Below, one piece after another: positions 1 to 10,568 of a DNA stretch of 64,000 nucleotides. The position numbers and the translations under genes are program-made. Source of the stretch: Pictodentalium vernedei (lineage: Eukaryota; Mollusca; Scaphopoda; Dentaliida; Dentaliidae); the NCBI GenBank assembly GCA_031216915.1, contig CM062296.1, forward strand, positions 62,919,084 to 62,983,083, in the 5' to 3' direction. Below the pieces are notes generated by a model. The model worked only from the letters and a program-made list of their open reading frames with translations. It had not been told where the DNA came from and made no database searches. Positions within the stretch are counted from its first letter, which is position 1, and every line of letters starts with the position of its first letter.

Positions 1-117
1 CAAACAATATTACCCATGTAGGCTTAATAAAAAGGGAATGATACGCAACAAATCAACAGGAAAATTTCAAACAAACGGACCCACAAAAAATTTAGAAATG
101 GATGGTGAAAAGTCCGT

Positions 118-235
118 ATGGGGAATTGTCCATTTTTCTATTAAGCAGAATGGGGTAATGTCCCATGGGGAAATGTCCGGCCCAAATGGGATGGGGTAAT
201 GTCCGGATGGGGAAATGTCCGATGGGGAAATGTCC
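118..235. repeat. Short minisatellite, 14 bp core
   Basis: Six copies of the core ATGGGGWAWTGTCC (W = A or T) start near 118, 150, 165, 191, 207 and 222, with spacers of 1 to about 18 bases. It reads as an imperfect minisatellite. I see no coding signal in it. Confidence 0.8.
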
Positions 236-526
236 AGCGACCCGATAAAACACAAGTGTCGATTTGAAAATGTGGATATAGTAGTGTTCGTAATTTCAGG
301 ACGTTTGATTATTTAACCCTTTAATACTTTTTATACGTCTTATGACGTACGAAATCAAACAGCGCGTTGATACTTTGTGGTCATTTGTTTTGTTATTATT
401 TTTCGACTTTTTAAAGTTTTAACCTCAATTCCTATTTTGTTCCGAATAGTGCTCAGTGACAACCGTTGAGCCAAATGTTATCACAGCTTAAGCTACTTAT
501 ATAATCCTGCTGTCAAGACTTATTAA

Positions 527-768
527 CGGGTTGAGTGCTGGAAGCCACTATCAGGGCTTTCAAAAAATGGGAATACCAGAGCAAAATCCAACTCTTTCCT
601 TGTTTTTATTTCATATACAGTCAAACACAAGTAATATTTTGTTAATATAAATTTGTTCCTTTACAAATTATTGGAGACTGCCTGTGAATTCTCACCAATG
701 ATTTGAAATAAAACAATTATTGAATAACAAATTCAGACCTCCGAAAAATAATCTAGCCCTCAACCAGA
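527..768. mobile_element. Palindromic MITE, 'GGTTGAG' family, copy 1 (diverged)
   Basis: Starts with GGTTGAGTGCTGGAAGCCAC and ends with CCTCAACCAG, which is the inverse of the start. It matches the better copy at 41884-42128 along most of its length, including the stretch around TTACAAATTATTGGAGA. The central hairpin seen in the later copy has decayed here. No coding capacity. Confidence 0.65.
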
Positions 769-1369
769 TAATAACTAATGTGAAAAATATCTTGATATTT
801 GTTTTTTCCGATGTTTGACGTCGTATTTTGAAAAACGTCAAAAAAAAACTGAATTCCCAGTGACGTTTGAAAGTCAGGATAATTAAAGTATCAAATGTTT
901 AAAGCTATTGCGCTAAAACGTAACATCTTTCATGTCATCAAACGTTATATACTGGAATGACTTGTCACGTTTGTGAATTGTCGTTAATGTAAGGGATGGA
1001 GAATAGATGTAGTGGGGACGTTTTTCGCTGACGTTCCTGTAGTCAAGTTGTATAGAGATATGTGATCTTGGCAAACAATTATGCGAAGAGATGAACCAGT
1101 TATCACTTTTCCACCCTCTGGGGAATGAAGAGTCAATTTCCCAATTTGGCGTCTGATCGTAGCTCCATACCAAATGCGTGCGTATGCACAAGCATAATTC
1201 TTCAAAACCTAAAATCGCTATGTATTTTTCGTTTCTTTTCTCGGTTTGAAGTCTACAAGATTTTGTCTGCCTGTACAACGAATGAAAAGTTTGTGTTATA
1301 CACGTGAATGTGTCCGGGTATGGAGCATTTTTACATTTAAGACCACTTTTCGGGATACTGAAATAATGC
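769..1369. other. No recognised feature
   Basis: A/T-rich sequence. A 121-codon open frame on the minus strand (913-1278) shows no motif I recognise and lies among repeats, so I do not call it a gene. Confidence 0.5.
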
Positions 1370-1387
1370 TATATATATATATATATA
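1370..1387. repeat. (AT)n microsatellite
   Basis: Uninterrupted alternation of A and T over about 18 bases. Confidence 0.9.
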
Positions 1388-1469
1388 CTACTCATAAGTA
1401 TTTTCATCTTCATGTTGCCATTTAACTTCTTAAAGTGATTGTTAAACAGTAAAAGATAATGTTGAATAA

Positions 1470-1640
1470 AATAGCTGAAACGCAGACGACACCTGCAAAC
1501 AAAATTCTTGAATAACTAAATATTTTCATTTTTTTTTGTCTAAGAAAACATAGCTTATGACCCCTCATGGTAACGAGCTCGTTCCAATGAGCGTTCATAA
1601 GCTGTTTTGAGAAAAAAATATAAAAAATATGAATAATTAA
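1470..1640. mobile_element. piggyBac-type palindromic MITE, decayed copy
   Basis: Contains the family core: CATAGCTTATGACCCCTCAT, then the centre ACGAGCTCGT, then an inverted half reading TGAGCGTTCATAAGCTG. The same core occurs at 2950, 15160, 28230, 42860, 54430 and 61900. The terminal repeats and TTAA flanks seen at 42790 are not clear here. Confidence 0.6.
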
Positions 1641-1689
1641 ATGGTGAAGTTTTTTGTAAATATCGCTGGCCTGTTTTGACTGTTCTGTT

Positions 1690-1887
1690 GGACAGAGGGT
1701 TAAGATCTTACGGGGATTAACTGCTTTGTGTCCTTGGGTAAGACACTTAATTCCGAGCACGATGGCGCTGTTTATCTAGGCGTACTGCACGCCGATGTGG
1801 CACCTGCCTTCAACCAATACTAACTCTACTTGTGTGAGCACTGGCTGTCGAAAGTGTCGTTAAACTCCAGTAAATAAATAAATACGG
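1690..1887 (+). mobile_element. tRNA-derived SINE, 5'-truncated or diverged head
   Basis: Carries the shared SINE body: TGTGTCCTTGGGTAAGACAC, GCGTACTGCACGCCGATG, CTTCAACCAATACTAACTC and TTGTGTGAG, then the end AAAGTGTCGTTAAACTCCAG and an AAAT tail. The tRNA-like head is not recognisable. Confidence 0.75.
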
Positions 1888-1931
1888 TGACTGTAAAAAC
1901 AGTAATAGTTTTCAAATAGCTGAATCGGGTA

Positions 1932-2435
1932 TGTTTATCCCATAAATGGCCTCTATTTGAACAAAAAAGGCATTGGATAATTTTTTGCTTTATTCACCTA
2001 GTAAGGTGATAAATTTTCCCAAAAGGTTTAACACTGAAAGAATTTATTCCCCGAGTAGCGCCGGACTTGTTGACCTCTGGCCTCTACCACATTTGTCTAG
2101 CATAATTAATAGTGTAATTATTGATTTCTTTAAATCTTTTTGAAAGTATTACACAATGCCAGCAGAAAACACCACTATGCCTTGTTTATTTTTGCCAATT
2201 TTGCTGGTCGATCGAATTGGACCAACGTGCTCCTCACTTCTCGCTGTGTTTTGTTGCGAATTATAGCACGATTTTGCCGCGACTGCCCTGTAAAAGATTT
2301 TTGGGATGAACAAAATAAATTATTCTACTCGTAGAATTAAGAATGAAACCGACTCGCCAGAGGCTCGTCGGTTTCATTCTTAATCCTACTCGTGGAATAT
2401 TTTTTTCACTTGAAAACACTATACGTTTATTCTAT
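1932..2435 (+). mobile_element. Interspersed repeat D, copy 1, with terminal hairpin
   Basis: About 500 bp closely matching 40304-40915. The common parts include CCCATAAATGGCC, TTGACCTCTGGCCTCTACCA and the stretch around TGCTCCTCACTTCTCGCTGT. Near its right end is a hairpin with arms 2322-2353 and about 2366-2398 (stem starting ATTCTACTCGTAGAATTAAG). Short open frames here are not conserved with the second copy. The superfamily is not clear from the ends. Confidence 0.8.
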
Positions 2436-2879
2436 ATATAATATATCCCTACATCATGATTTGTATATTTTTTATAGGATGCATAAATTGATCATAAAAG
2501 ATTAACATTTGTTTTAATAATCTTCACACTTAAATGATATAGTGATGTGCTATACTAGGAGAAGTTTGTGTATGTATACTTTCACCTCTACAGTTTTAAT
2601 CTTATAAATATTAAACCAATATATATGAATGCTGTACAAAAATACATTAACCTGTCAGATGTAAACTCATCATGGAACCAATCATTTACATATGTCTTTG
2701 TGGGTCTCTGGGAAAGATATTTCGAATATTTGCAATGTTCGTGTTTTGGAAATGGATGTAGAGTTCAACGCTTCCGGTCTCGTTCACCAAAAGACCCAAA
2801 ATGACTGATAATTTCGACTGAACATGAAACATATATCCTATCATTGGAACCTGTATTGCCAGCATGTTTTGGAGACAGG

Positions 2880-3100
2880 CAATTCACATTTTTAGTAATT
2901 CAAGACATATGTTGGAAAGTAAGAAATCACCATTCAATTTTCATTACTTTTTCATTTTTTGTCTCACTAAAACATGGCTCATGACCCTCATTGAGGTCCT
3001 TCTGACGTGCGGTCATACGCTATGTTTTTAGCGCAAAAACTGAAAAATAGTTATTCAAGAATTTTGTTAAGTGTCGTCTGTCTTTCGTTATAGGTAAACG
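2880..3100. mobile_element. piggyBac-type palindromic MITE, decayed copy
   Basis: Shares TTTTCATTTTTTGTCTCA and ACATGGCTCATGACCCTCAT with the copy at 42790-42992. The inverted half (GTCATACGCTATGTTTTT) is more diverged. Confidence 0.55.
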
Positions 3101-3604
3101 ATTAACAGAATCACCGCGCGATTTACGTGAAATCTGAGAGCTCAGAACACGTATGTGTGATACCATGTTCACACTAATTCCGCACATACACTGCAAATCG
3201 TCCAGCCCATGGGGGAATATCAAAAATGAATATCAACGCGGACGGTTATTACACAACATATTGTAAAAAAAACACTGGATCGAACCAGTAACATCCGATG
3301 GGAAAACAAAGAAATATTGATTTCGTTTTGACGGCTTGAGCGTGCCACGAGAACAACAGGCATCCCATTAGCAATTCCCAACCGAACGGCATTTTAATAT
3401 GTTAGTAACAACGCTTCCAACCCTTTACCCAATGTAACAGCTAAAGGTAAGAGAGATATTCACAAAAATCGCCAAACGTATTTCATTTTGTGTCTCAAAT
3501 ATATAGCTTGTAATGCCAAACTGGAACGCGGTTGACGCCCTTGTTCAAATGTAGGGTGTGAACATAAGGTTTGTATTGAGACGAGAAAATAATATGTTTT
3601 TTAT
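3101..3604. other. No recognised feature
   Basis: Unique-looking sequence. I see no motif, terminal repeat or convincing reading frame. Confidence 0.5.
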
Positions 3605-4066
3605 TATTAAAGTGTCGTCTTCTTTTCGGGCTAACCAAGAGGTTAACCCTTTGAAACACAATCGTACTTGTCCACGCCTGTATCACGAAACGGCACACAG
3701 AGTAAATTGCGACTTAGCGAATATGTGTGGCTGTACGTTGAAACCCTAATTCACCCCCATATCTCCCATCAAATTACTAATGTGCACTTGGTTAATTGAA
3801 CTTCTGAACAATCCTTCAGTTTTAAAATACACAAGTTAAATTCCATCGCTTTTTTTATCATTTCACCACTGCTCAGTTCGATCACCACAAGAAATCACAA
3901 ACGTCCCTCTCCTACATATGGTCATTGCAAACTTACACGCATGCATCAACACACATTCTGCCACACTTATGCCACACACTTCCCAAAACGCACTGAGTCT
4001 TCCTGATTGTAGGTCTGGGTTTAGGATAAACAGAAGGCACTTACATAGGATGCACCATTTTAAAAA
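3605..4066 (+). mobile_element. Interspersed repeat F, copy 1
   Basis: Begins AAGTGTCGTCTTCTTTTCGG and ends GGCACTTACATAGGATGCAC, as does the copy at 7172-7452. This copy holds about 170 extra bases (about 3655-3828) between the shared blocks. It is non-coding. Confidence 0.75.
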
Positions 4067-4069
4067 TAG

Positions 4070-4290
4070 TTAACCTTTTGAACCCTAGCGGCCGTTATAC
4101 GTCATAACGTCATTAAATATGATGGCTGTTCAGTAAATGTGTGGGGTTGACCAATCAATATTTTCAACCTGCAGCCCCGAGGCTGCACATTGAAAGTATT
4201 GATCAGTCTACCCCAAATAATGAATACGGACTCTTCTAATTGCCGCCATTGAATTGGCATGGAAGATACCACTAGAGTTCAAAGGGATAA
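4070..4290. mobile_element. TTAA-type MITE, 'CCTTTTGAACCC' family
   Basis: Left end TTAA followed by CCTTTTGAACCC; right end GAGTTCAAAGGG followed by ATAA, a one-base change from TTAA. The centre is a hairpin around GCAGCCCCGAGGCTGC. TTAA flanks with CCY ends fit a piggyBac-type non-autonomous element. Relatives lie at 54240-54690 and 59106-59235. Confidence 0.6.
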
Positions 4291-4394
4291 AGTAAGCACA
4301 TTTTGCTTCAAAACAGCTATCACCTTTGACTGTTTTCCAAGATTGGTACATATACACACTTATGATACTGTAGTCTCAAAGGGATATTATCCTC

Positions 4395-4495
4395 GCGTGA
4401 ACCCCTGGATGTGAAGCAGTGCCTGTTCACTGTGGTAAACAGGCTCTGTTTTACTGGTAAAATAGGACCCAGTCGCCAATGCTTGGGAGGTGCAA
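4395..4495 (+). repeat. Fragment shared with 50850-50955
   Basis: About 70 bp (GAAGCAGTGCCTGTTCACTG, then TAAACAGGCTCTGTTTTACT, then GGACCCAGTCGCCAA) recurs just outside the left arm of the fold-back structure at 50.9 kb. Confidence 0.6.
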
Positions 4496-4559
4496 AACCT
4501 CTCTAAAATGGGCAACATGGCCTATTAATGCTCCTCTCTGGTCTTGACTGGATACTCAT

Positions 4560-4629
4560 GTTGCGGTCATGATTAGCCATTGTGCAAAAATATGTGGCCT
4601 TAAACACCAATAAATAATAAATAAATATA

Positions 4630-4676
<47 letters not shown>

Positions 4677-4690
4677 AGAAAGAAAGAAAG
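4560..4690 (+). mobile_element. SINE 3' end with (AAAT)n tail
   Basis: GTCATGATTAGCCATTGTGC, then GTGGCCTTAAACACCAATAA, is the common 3' end of the SINE family. It is followed by an (AAAT)n run to about 4676 that changes to AAAG units. The 5' part is missing. Confidence 0.8.
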
Positions 4691-4696
4691 AAATAA

Positions 4697-4870
4697 ATTA
4701 AGGGAGCTCAGTGGTTCGGTGGTTATGTCATTGAACTTCAAACCGAGAGGTCCATGGTTAGGCCTCCGTCAGGGTAGCTGTGTTTTTTTCTTGGGCAAGG
4801 CACTTAATCCCGACTGCCCATCGAAGGAGGGGTGTGTACTGAGGCGTACTGCACATGTCATTGTGACGTA
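4697..4870 (+). mobile_element. SINE 5' part, third head type
   Basis: A tRNA-like head (GCTCAGTGGTTCGGTGGTTA, then AACCGAGAGGTCCATGGTT) is joined to the family body (TCTTGGGCAAGGCACTTAAT and AGGCGTACTGCACATGTC). The head differs from those at 27145 and 39506, while the body is the same family. Truncated at the 3' side. Confidence 0.65.
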
Positions 4871-5084
4871 TCGTGTTCTTGAACCGTAAAAGTGTTCTCT
4901 CGTGTTCAAAGTGTTAAGATGAAAGAATTAGCTTCAAACTTGGACAATATGGTACAATTGGGAACACAAAAACAGTAAACGGCAAATAAATGTATGACCA
5001 TTAACAAATTTTGTGACTTCACTAAGCCTCTGCACATAAGTTCTGATATAATATTACATATAGCTCGGCTGGTTGGGTTGATGA

Positions 5085-5104
5085 GAGATAGATAGATAGA
5101 TAGA
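5085..5104. repeat. (GATA)n microsatellite
   Basis: About five GATA units following GATGAGA. Confidence 0.85.
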
Positions 5105-5288
5105 TTTTTATTAATCAGTATACAAATACATATAAAATATAAAGTACCATAGTAGTTAACAAAAGTAGTTTTGACAAGAGAGTAATAGACTGTAACGAAG
5201 TACTAATTTCAACATACATGTACCACACTTTTGTATACTGCAGGGAGGCAACATAGCCAGATGGGCTGTCTTCCTGTTGCCTCTCACT

Positions 5289-5674
5289 CAGTGGCGGCGC
5301 TACGGGGGGGGGGGGGGGGGATTTGCCCTCCCCCTAAACGAAGGCTTTGCCCCCCCCCCCCCCCAGTTGCCTCCCCCCAACCATCTCGCATGCATTTCCA
5401 TCCACCCTCACACACAAACACGTTCAGTCACTCTCTCTCTCACACACACACAAGCGCCTCTCTTTTTTTATTCCCATACACACTTAGCCCAAAGCCTCAG
5501 GCTAACTGATGAACACATCCAGGCAGTAGAGATTTAAAGACTCGGATGCAGATACTTATAAGTTATAATTAAGTTATGTGCCAACAAAGGCATGTCTATC
5601 CATATCCCTTGTCTAAAAAAATCATGGATTTCGCATTATGACAGACGGGCATTATCTCCCTTGCACTGTTCAAT

Positions 5675-5735
<61 letters not shown>

Positions 5736-6035
5736 CACACAGACCCACCAGACGCGGATCCAAGATTTTTTGAAAGGAGGACCGCTAATTACCATTACAT
5801 TTAGTCGAAACTTGGACCCAAAGTCCGTAATATAATTTTTTGGTTTGGTACGTTCACAGGACGTACCAAACCAAAAAAGTATATTACGGACTTTGGGTCC
5901 AAGTTTGAACTATCTCATAACAAAGTAATGATATGAATCATATGATCCTTTACGTATTTGCCCCCCTTCATGGGAGTCTGCCCCCCTAGTTGCCCCCCCC
6001 CCCCCCCCACAAAAAAATTTCTGGCGCCGCCACTG
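5289..6035. mobile_element. hAT-like non-autonomous element
   Basis: Left end CAGTGGCGGCGCTACGGGG; right end GGCGCCGCCACTG, the inverse of the left end over 12 bases. CAGTGGCGG-type ends are typical of hAT elements. A flanking near-repeat TCTCACT / TCTCGCT is seen, offset by three bases on the right, so the target duplication is not settled. Inside are G and C runs (about 5305-5320, 5350-5364, 5993-6009), a (CT)n run (5679-5727) and the hairpin at 5808-5906. No transposase. Confidence 0.7.
5808..5906. repeat. Hairpin, 46 bp arms, 7 nt loop
   Basis: Arms 5808-5853 and 5861-5906 (stem starting AAACTTGGACCCAAAGTCCG) pair with one mismatch. Confidence 0.95.
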
Positions 6036-6293
6036 CAGTCTCGCTATTAAATTGTGCAACTTTAAAGCCAGATTGTCCGATATGTTTTCACTTAATGTCT
6101 AATGTATAAGTAAGGTTTATGAACAGGGGGTAAACATGACATGGCATGGTTGCTCGTTAACAAAAGGCGCATCACGTCCTCAGTTCAGTTTAGTTAACAT
6201 ATTTGTGTGTTTAATAAACCCTACAGATGCTATCTCAAAATTTTATTCAATTCGTTGAGGAAAATGTGGCTATTAGGGCCAATTTATACATGT

Positions 6294-6363
6294 CGTCCCT
6301 CGAGTTACAATGTGTTCTATGTGCCTACTGGCATATAGAACACATTGGAACTCAGGAGACGAT
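6294..6363. repeat. Hairpin of the B/E MITE family (solo)
   Basis: The stem CAATGTGTTCTATGTGCC pairs with GGCATATAGAACACATTG, and the outer parts pair as CGAGTT / AACTCAG. The same hairpin lies inside the elements at 14188 and 20178, so this may be an internal fragment of that family. Confidence 0.8.
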
Positions 6364-6689
6364 GTGTTGTTGACAAGAGTGACGTTCCCTGAAAATACCC
6401 ACCACCTGCGTGTAAGGAGTTAAAACAAAGCCAGTGTTGACATTCAGTTATCTATAGTTTTGAATGTCACAAGAAACACATTATATTTACAGCTATTGTA
6501 ATATATTTTCGAAAATTAGATTAATTGGATTCCGGAAACTGCTAAATGTCAAAATAAGTACGTCACGGAAACTGAATCAAGTGAAATAAGTGCACATCTT
6601 AGCATATCCCCCGTGGTCTTCAGTAGTCAGTAAACTTGTTTGAAGGAGCACGCTGTGTCAGTGTTTCAGTCACATTCCAATCGCCACCA

Positions 6690-6972
6690 GGGGTAACGAC
6701 GTTTTGTCTTTGGACAAATCACTTAATCAAGATTTCGCACCTGGGGCACGGTGGCGCTGTGTACTAAGACCTACTACACTTCGATGGTGCACTTATCTTC
6801 AACCAGTGCTAACCTGGCTTGTGTGGAGTTAGTACGTTGGGCAGCCTGACAGTTGCTCTTCGCTGCTCGATGGTTGTCTCTGGTTATTTCGACTTTCCTA
6901 CCGGTAAAACCGCCCGTCACGAGGTGACCGGGCTTCCGAAAATGCCGTTAACCCCCATACAAAAAAAACTTG
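6690..6972 (+). mobile_element. tRNA-derived SINE, head lost
   Basis: Body matches the family: GGGGCACGGTGGCGCTGTGT, CTTCGATGGTGCACTTATC, CTTCAACCAGTGCTAACCTG and TTGTGTGGAGTTAGTACG. The 3' side reads CTACCGGTAAAACCGCCCGT, then CCGTTAACCCC and an A run. Confidence 0.75.
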
Positions 6973-7164
6973 TTTGAACATTATGATAAAATATTTAGCC
7001 AACATGGCTGGGATTCATGAACAAAGTCTAACGGACGTCTAAGGTAGACTGGCGTCGATTGCTGCCTTAGCGAGGACTACGATTTAAACAGTATTCATAA
7101 CAGCTGTTTAACGCTAGACAATGTCTAAACATAGACGTAACTAAGCAGTTTTAGAATATGTTTT

Positions 7165-7452
7165 TTATTTAAAGTGTCGTCTTCTTTTCGGGCTGACCAA
7201 GAAGTTAACCCTTTAAAATTCCATCGCTGCTTCTTTTATCATTTCACCAGTTCTCAGTTAGCTCACCACAAGGAATCTCAAACGTCGTCACACAACGTAC
7301 ACCCTCCTACATATGGGTCATTGCACACATACACGCATGCATAAACACACACTCTTCCACAATTATACCCCACACTTCCCAAAAACACACTAAATCTTCT
7401 TGGTGGTTTGTCTAGGTTTAGGATAAACAGAAGGCACTTACATAGGATGCAC
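7165..7452 (+). mobile_element. Interspersed repeat F, copy 2
   Basis: Same ends as 3605-4066 but without the roughly 170 bp internal segment. The right end forms the left arm of the perfect hairpin at 7410-7504. Confidence 0.75.
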
Positions 7453-7504
7453 AATTTTATGGTGCATCCTATGTAAGTGCCTTCTGTTTATCCTAAACCT
7501 AGAC
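7410..7504. repeat. Perfect hairpin, 43 bp arms
   Basis: Arms 7410-7452 and 7462-7504 (stem starting GTCTAGGTTTAGGATAAACA) are exact inverses separated by 9 bases. The left arm is the end of repeat F, so the hairpin probably arose by inverted duplication of that end. Confidence 0.95.
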
Positions 7505-7522
7505 CTAAACAAGGTTTGGGGC

Positions 7523-8432
7523 ATGTCTGAAGGGAAATCTAACATTATGCACGAATTTTTATTCCACCTTCACCGTGATACTTTCAGCACAGAGAGGCAA
7601 ATGGATGTCATGCGAGTTTGCGAAATTGAAGAAATGAAGCGAGAGGAGGATGACTACGGCATTCGACCACTACGATTTTTTTTTCCGATAGGACTAACCC
7701 CCTCGAAATGTAATACTACGGGAAATGTCGTAGGATATTTCGACTGACAAAAGAAAAGACTGCAGGTTTCATATCCGATTTGGCTGATGATTCGTGGAGA
7801 CAAACTTGGCGAATGCATGCTGTACTAGTAAACATTCAGGTTTGTGTGGATCCGCGGTTTTTTGCTACCGGATCATTCCAGATAGTTAAGGGTGACTTAC
7901 ATGGTTTGTCGCAATCGACAATAGGTCGCATTGTTGTCAAAGTTATTTAGGCTATTTTTCGGGGGAAAAGACATGTTATATGGTTTCCCAGAACGCGAGA
8001 AAAGATCAGCAGCAGTGTGGGTAGAATGGAAAGGATGGCAGGAATGCCAGGAATTTTGGGGTGCATTGATGGGACGCATTACGCAACTATCGAACCCAGG
8101 TGGCCCTCATGCAGAGCGTTTGGTGACTCGGAAAGGGTGGCATAGCCTGAATTGTCAAATGGTCTGTGATCAAGAAATGCGATTTATGGATGTTGTTAGC
8201 AAGTGGTAAGGTTCATCTCATGACTCCAGAATCTTCCTGGAAAGTGACGTTCGCACACGACTTGAGGGCGGAAACCTCAATGGCATGGGGATTATCGGTG
8301 CTGATCCGGGCTACCACTTTTCCAGATACATACTAACACCTTTGAGGAACGCTAGACAACAATTGGAACGCGAATACAACAAGATTAAAATCGTCAAGAA
8401 GTATAATAGAACGTGCCTTTGGAGTATATAAA
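7523..8432 (+). pseudogene. PIF/Harbinger transposase remnant (HARBI1-like)
   Basis: Fragments in several frames follow the order of Harbinger transposases. After an N-terminal stretch (7523-7747) come DPRFFATGSFQIVKGD and LHGLSQSTIGRIV (about 7845-7935, the usual 'LRFfAtGsf ... gvSqstvsr' block), then GCIDGTHYATIEP (about 8060-8098, with the first catalytic Asp of the GxIDGTH motif). Next come RKGWHSLNCQMVCDQ and FMDVVSKW (about 8128-8207), then IIGADPGYHFSRYILTP (about 8291-8342, second Asp region), and finally SSRSIIERAFGVYK (about 8391-8432, the RxxIErafG block with the catalytic Glu). Frameshifts and stops lie between blocks, so it is not functional. Harbinger elements normally also carry a Myb-like gene; I see none. 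Terminal repeats were not found. Confidence 0.9.
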
Positions 8433-8882
8433 AATAGATGACGCTTACGCGTGAGTAACTTATCGAAAATAAATATCTCATTAATGATGCCATTAACTGA
8501 ATATATGCCCACTTCCTCCTCCTCCTCTCCCTTCTCCTTCCACTCTTTTCCCTATCTTGTTGCCCATAAACTCTTTCGAGACCAATAAACCGATTTTAAT
8601 TAAACTAAACTATCCTACGTTCGCAAAATGGATTAACCCATTTTGTCGTGGGTATTATTATATAAGACGGAGCCATTTAGTGCGCTGAATGGAATGGGGT
8701 TTACATGATAATCACTACATGGTGACTTCAAGGAGCCCACTCAACGGGGAGGGTCCATTTCTCCGAAACCGATACAGAAATCATTATAAGTTTCCAATAA
8801 CTATTGAGTGACATCCAGTTGAGTATGAACTGCAGGTGTTCAGTACCTTTTATTCAATGCTGACAACTTTTTATGTCAACAT
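8433..8882. other. No recognised gene; pyrimidine-rich patch
   Basis: A CTT/CTCC-rich patch lies at about 8508-8548. The rest may be the 3' part of the decayed Harbinger element, but I cannot place its end. Confidence 0.4.
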
Positions 8883-9100
8883 ATTTTATCTTACAATCAA
8901 CAAATATTTTCTCTATATTAACTCCGCAACTGTCGTGTATACGACCCCTGATACAGATGTTTGTATCAGGGGGTCGGATACAAGCACGTTCCTTTCGCGT
9001 GAGTTACATTTTTTTCTTTTTGTTCATCCGTTCGAATAAATAGTTCGTCATATATTCGTCTACATTCTTGACTTATCCCCAATATATTGTAAGATAAAAT
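8883..9100. mobile_element. MITE with 15 bp TIR and inner hairpin
   Basis: ATTTTATCTTACAAT (8883-8897) is exactly inverted at 9086-9100. The interior has a hairpin around CCCCTGATACAGATGTTTG / TATCAGGGGG (about 8942-8980). No coding content. Confidence 0.7.
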
Positions 9101-9102
9101 GG

Positions 9103-9251
9103 TTATTACCATTATGTGGATGTACAAAATATGTATCCGAGTCTCGCTCCGGGTTTTAAGGGTAGATCACGACTCGACGAGTCGTGATATGCCCTTAGAA
9201 CCCGCAGCGAGACTCGGATACATATTTTGTACATCCACATAATGGTAATAA
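9103..9251. repeat. Near-perfect hairpin, about 74 bp arms, 1 nt loop
   Basis: Arms 9103-9176 and 9178-9251 pair with few mismatches around the centre ACGACTCGACGAGTCGT. It starts two bases after the MITE at 8883-9100, so it may be the end of a larger unit. Confidence 0.9.
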
Positions 9252-9497
9252 TCTCTATTTATCCTACAACTGGAACGTATTTCTCACAAAACAAGTAAAA
9301 TCGTCTGACAGAATGCAAGTCTGTATTGAGGGTAGCAGTCTCACATGTGATCACTCGATACCTGCAAGCAAATGGCATTGACTCAGTACACATGTCGAAG
9401 CAACCGATTTCGATAACAGTAATTAAATAATAGATAAATTGCCAGCTCAACAAGATTATTCTTTACCATGCTATTTTGTATATATGCCTACCATGCG

Positions 9498-9984
9498 AGT
9501 AGTATGTCATGTACCCGGACGGGCCTTGTTTGGGGGACCTCGGTGGGGGACCTCGTAGGCGAAAACTATTGCATATACAGATAGAAGCAGATAATTCTAA
9601 AATAATTCGAAATAGTACAACTTGTCGGGTTGTTTGTGGTAATTCGTGATACTTCGATTCAATCGAACATACCCTCCGAACATACCTCTGTCTTGTTGTA
9701 GGCCTTTTTGTAACATAGCAACCACGTGCCACCATAGAAACCAAGATAGCGGCCTCTAGTATACAAAATGGACGACGGAAACACATATCACCCTAACAAC
9801 ACGCGCTGCGCATGCGCACTAACACCATATATCACTATGGGGATGACGTCACAACATGGCCGCTCACGCGGGTTACCATGACAACACAACATGGCGCCAC
9901 TGGGTCACGTGACATGACGTCACTTCCGAGGTCCCCCACCGAGGTCTAACAAACAAGGCCCGTCCGGGTACATGACATACTACT
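9498..9984. mobile_element. Long-TIR MITE with promoter-type motifs (family H, copy 1)
   Basis: Terminal inverted repeats of about 58 bp, the first 35 bases identical (starting AGTAGTATGTCATGTACCCG), flanked by a 6 bp direct repeat CATGCG (9492-9497 and 9985-9990). The interior is not palindromic. It holds an NRF1-type palindrome TGCGCATGCGCA (9807-9818), CRE sites TGACGTCA (9844-9851 and 9915-9922) and a USF-type site GTCACGTGAC (9904-9913). It also holds a near-YY1 site (AAGATAGCGGC here, AAGATGGCGGC in the copy at 53926-54213). A TSD of about 6 bp does not match the commonest superfamilies, so I leave the class open. Confidence 0.85.
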
Positions 9985-10320
9985 CATGCGTTACACATGA
10001 GCTGAACACAGCTGAACATTACTGTTAACTTTAACGTTACAGTACAAGAAGCACAGCGAATGGGAATTGCATCATGCACGGCATCAGAGTACAATACTAT
10101 GACGTCATGATCTTCATTCATACAAAATCAATTCGGAGACGGTGACTGATTGTCAAAACACACTGTCGTGCACGTGATCAGGAATGGTCATTTCCTGATG
10201 GTCATTTCAAGATGGGGGGAAAATTCAGACTGGAAGGTGAGTGTAGTAAATAAACTTAAAATCCGTTCTTTTTATGTCAAAAATGTTTTTTAAATGTCGG
10301 ATTCAATAGATCTGTGTTTA

Positions 10321-10566
10321 CAGTACAGTCGCTGTGGATTGGTCGTAATCCACATGTGGGCAGTTATGTCCACGCAAGTGTTTACCAGGTAGTAAAAATC
10401 ATCATCAGTAAAATTTTAATTAATGAAGCACCGGGTTGTACTCGGTGCTTCATTAATTAAATTTTTGATGATTATTCCCGTAATTAGTGTTTGGAATCTA
10501 ATATTATTGCGTCCGTGGAAATATTGCCCACGCGTGGAAAGTGACCAATCAACGGCGACTGTACTG
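10321..10566. mobile_element. TA-flanked MITE (Tc1/mariner-type ends)
   Basis: Ends CAGTACAGTCGC ... GCGACTGTACTG with TA on both sides (10319-10320 and 10567-10568). The inverted ends continue as GATTGGTC and a CCACG block. The centre is a hairpin of two ATTAATGAAGCACCG-type arms (about 10413-10473). Confidence 0.85.
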
Positions 10567-10568
10567 TA

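Noticed and set aside
913-1278. 121-codon minus-strand frame
   Set aside because: No motif or splice context that I recognise, and flanked by repeats; length is within chance for this A/T content.
5289-6035. Coding frame rich in Pro and Ser/Leu repeats
   Set aside because: Derived from C runs and (CT)n microsatellites inside a non-autonomous element.
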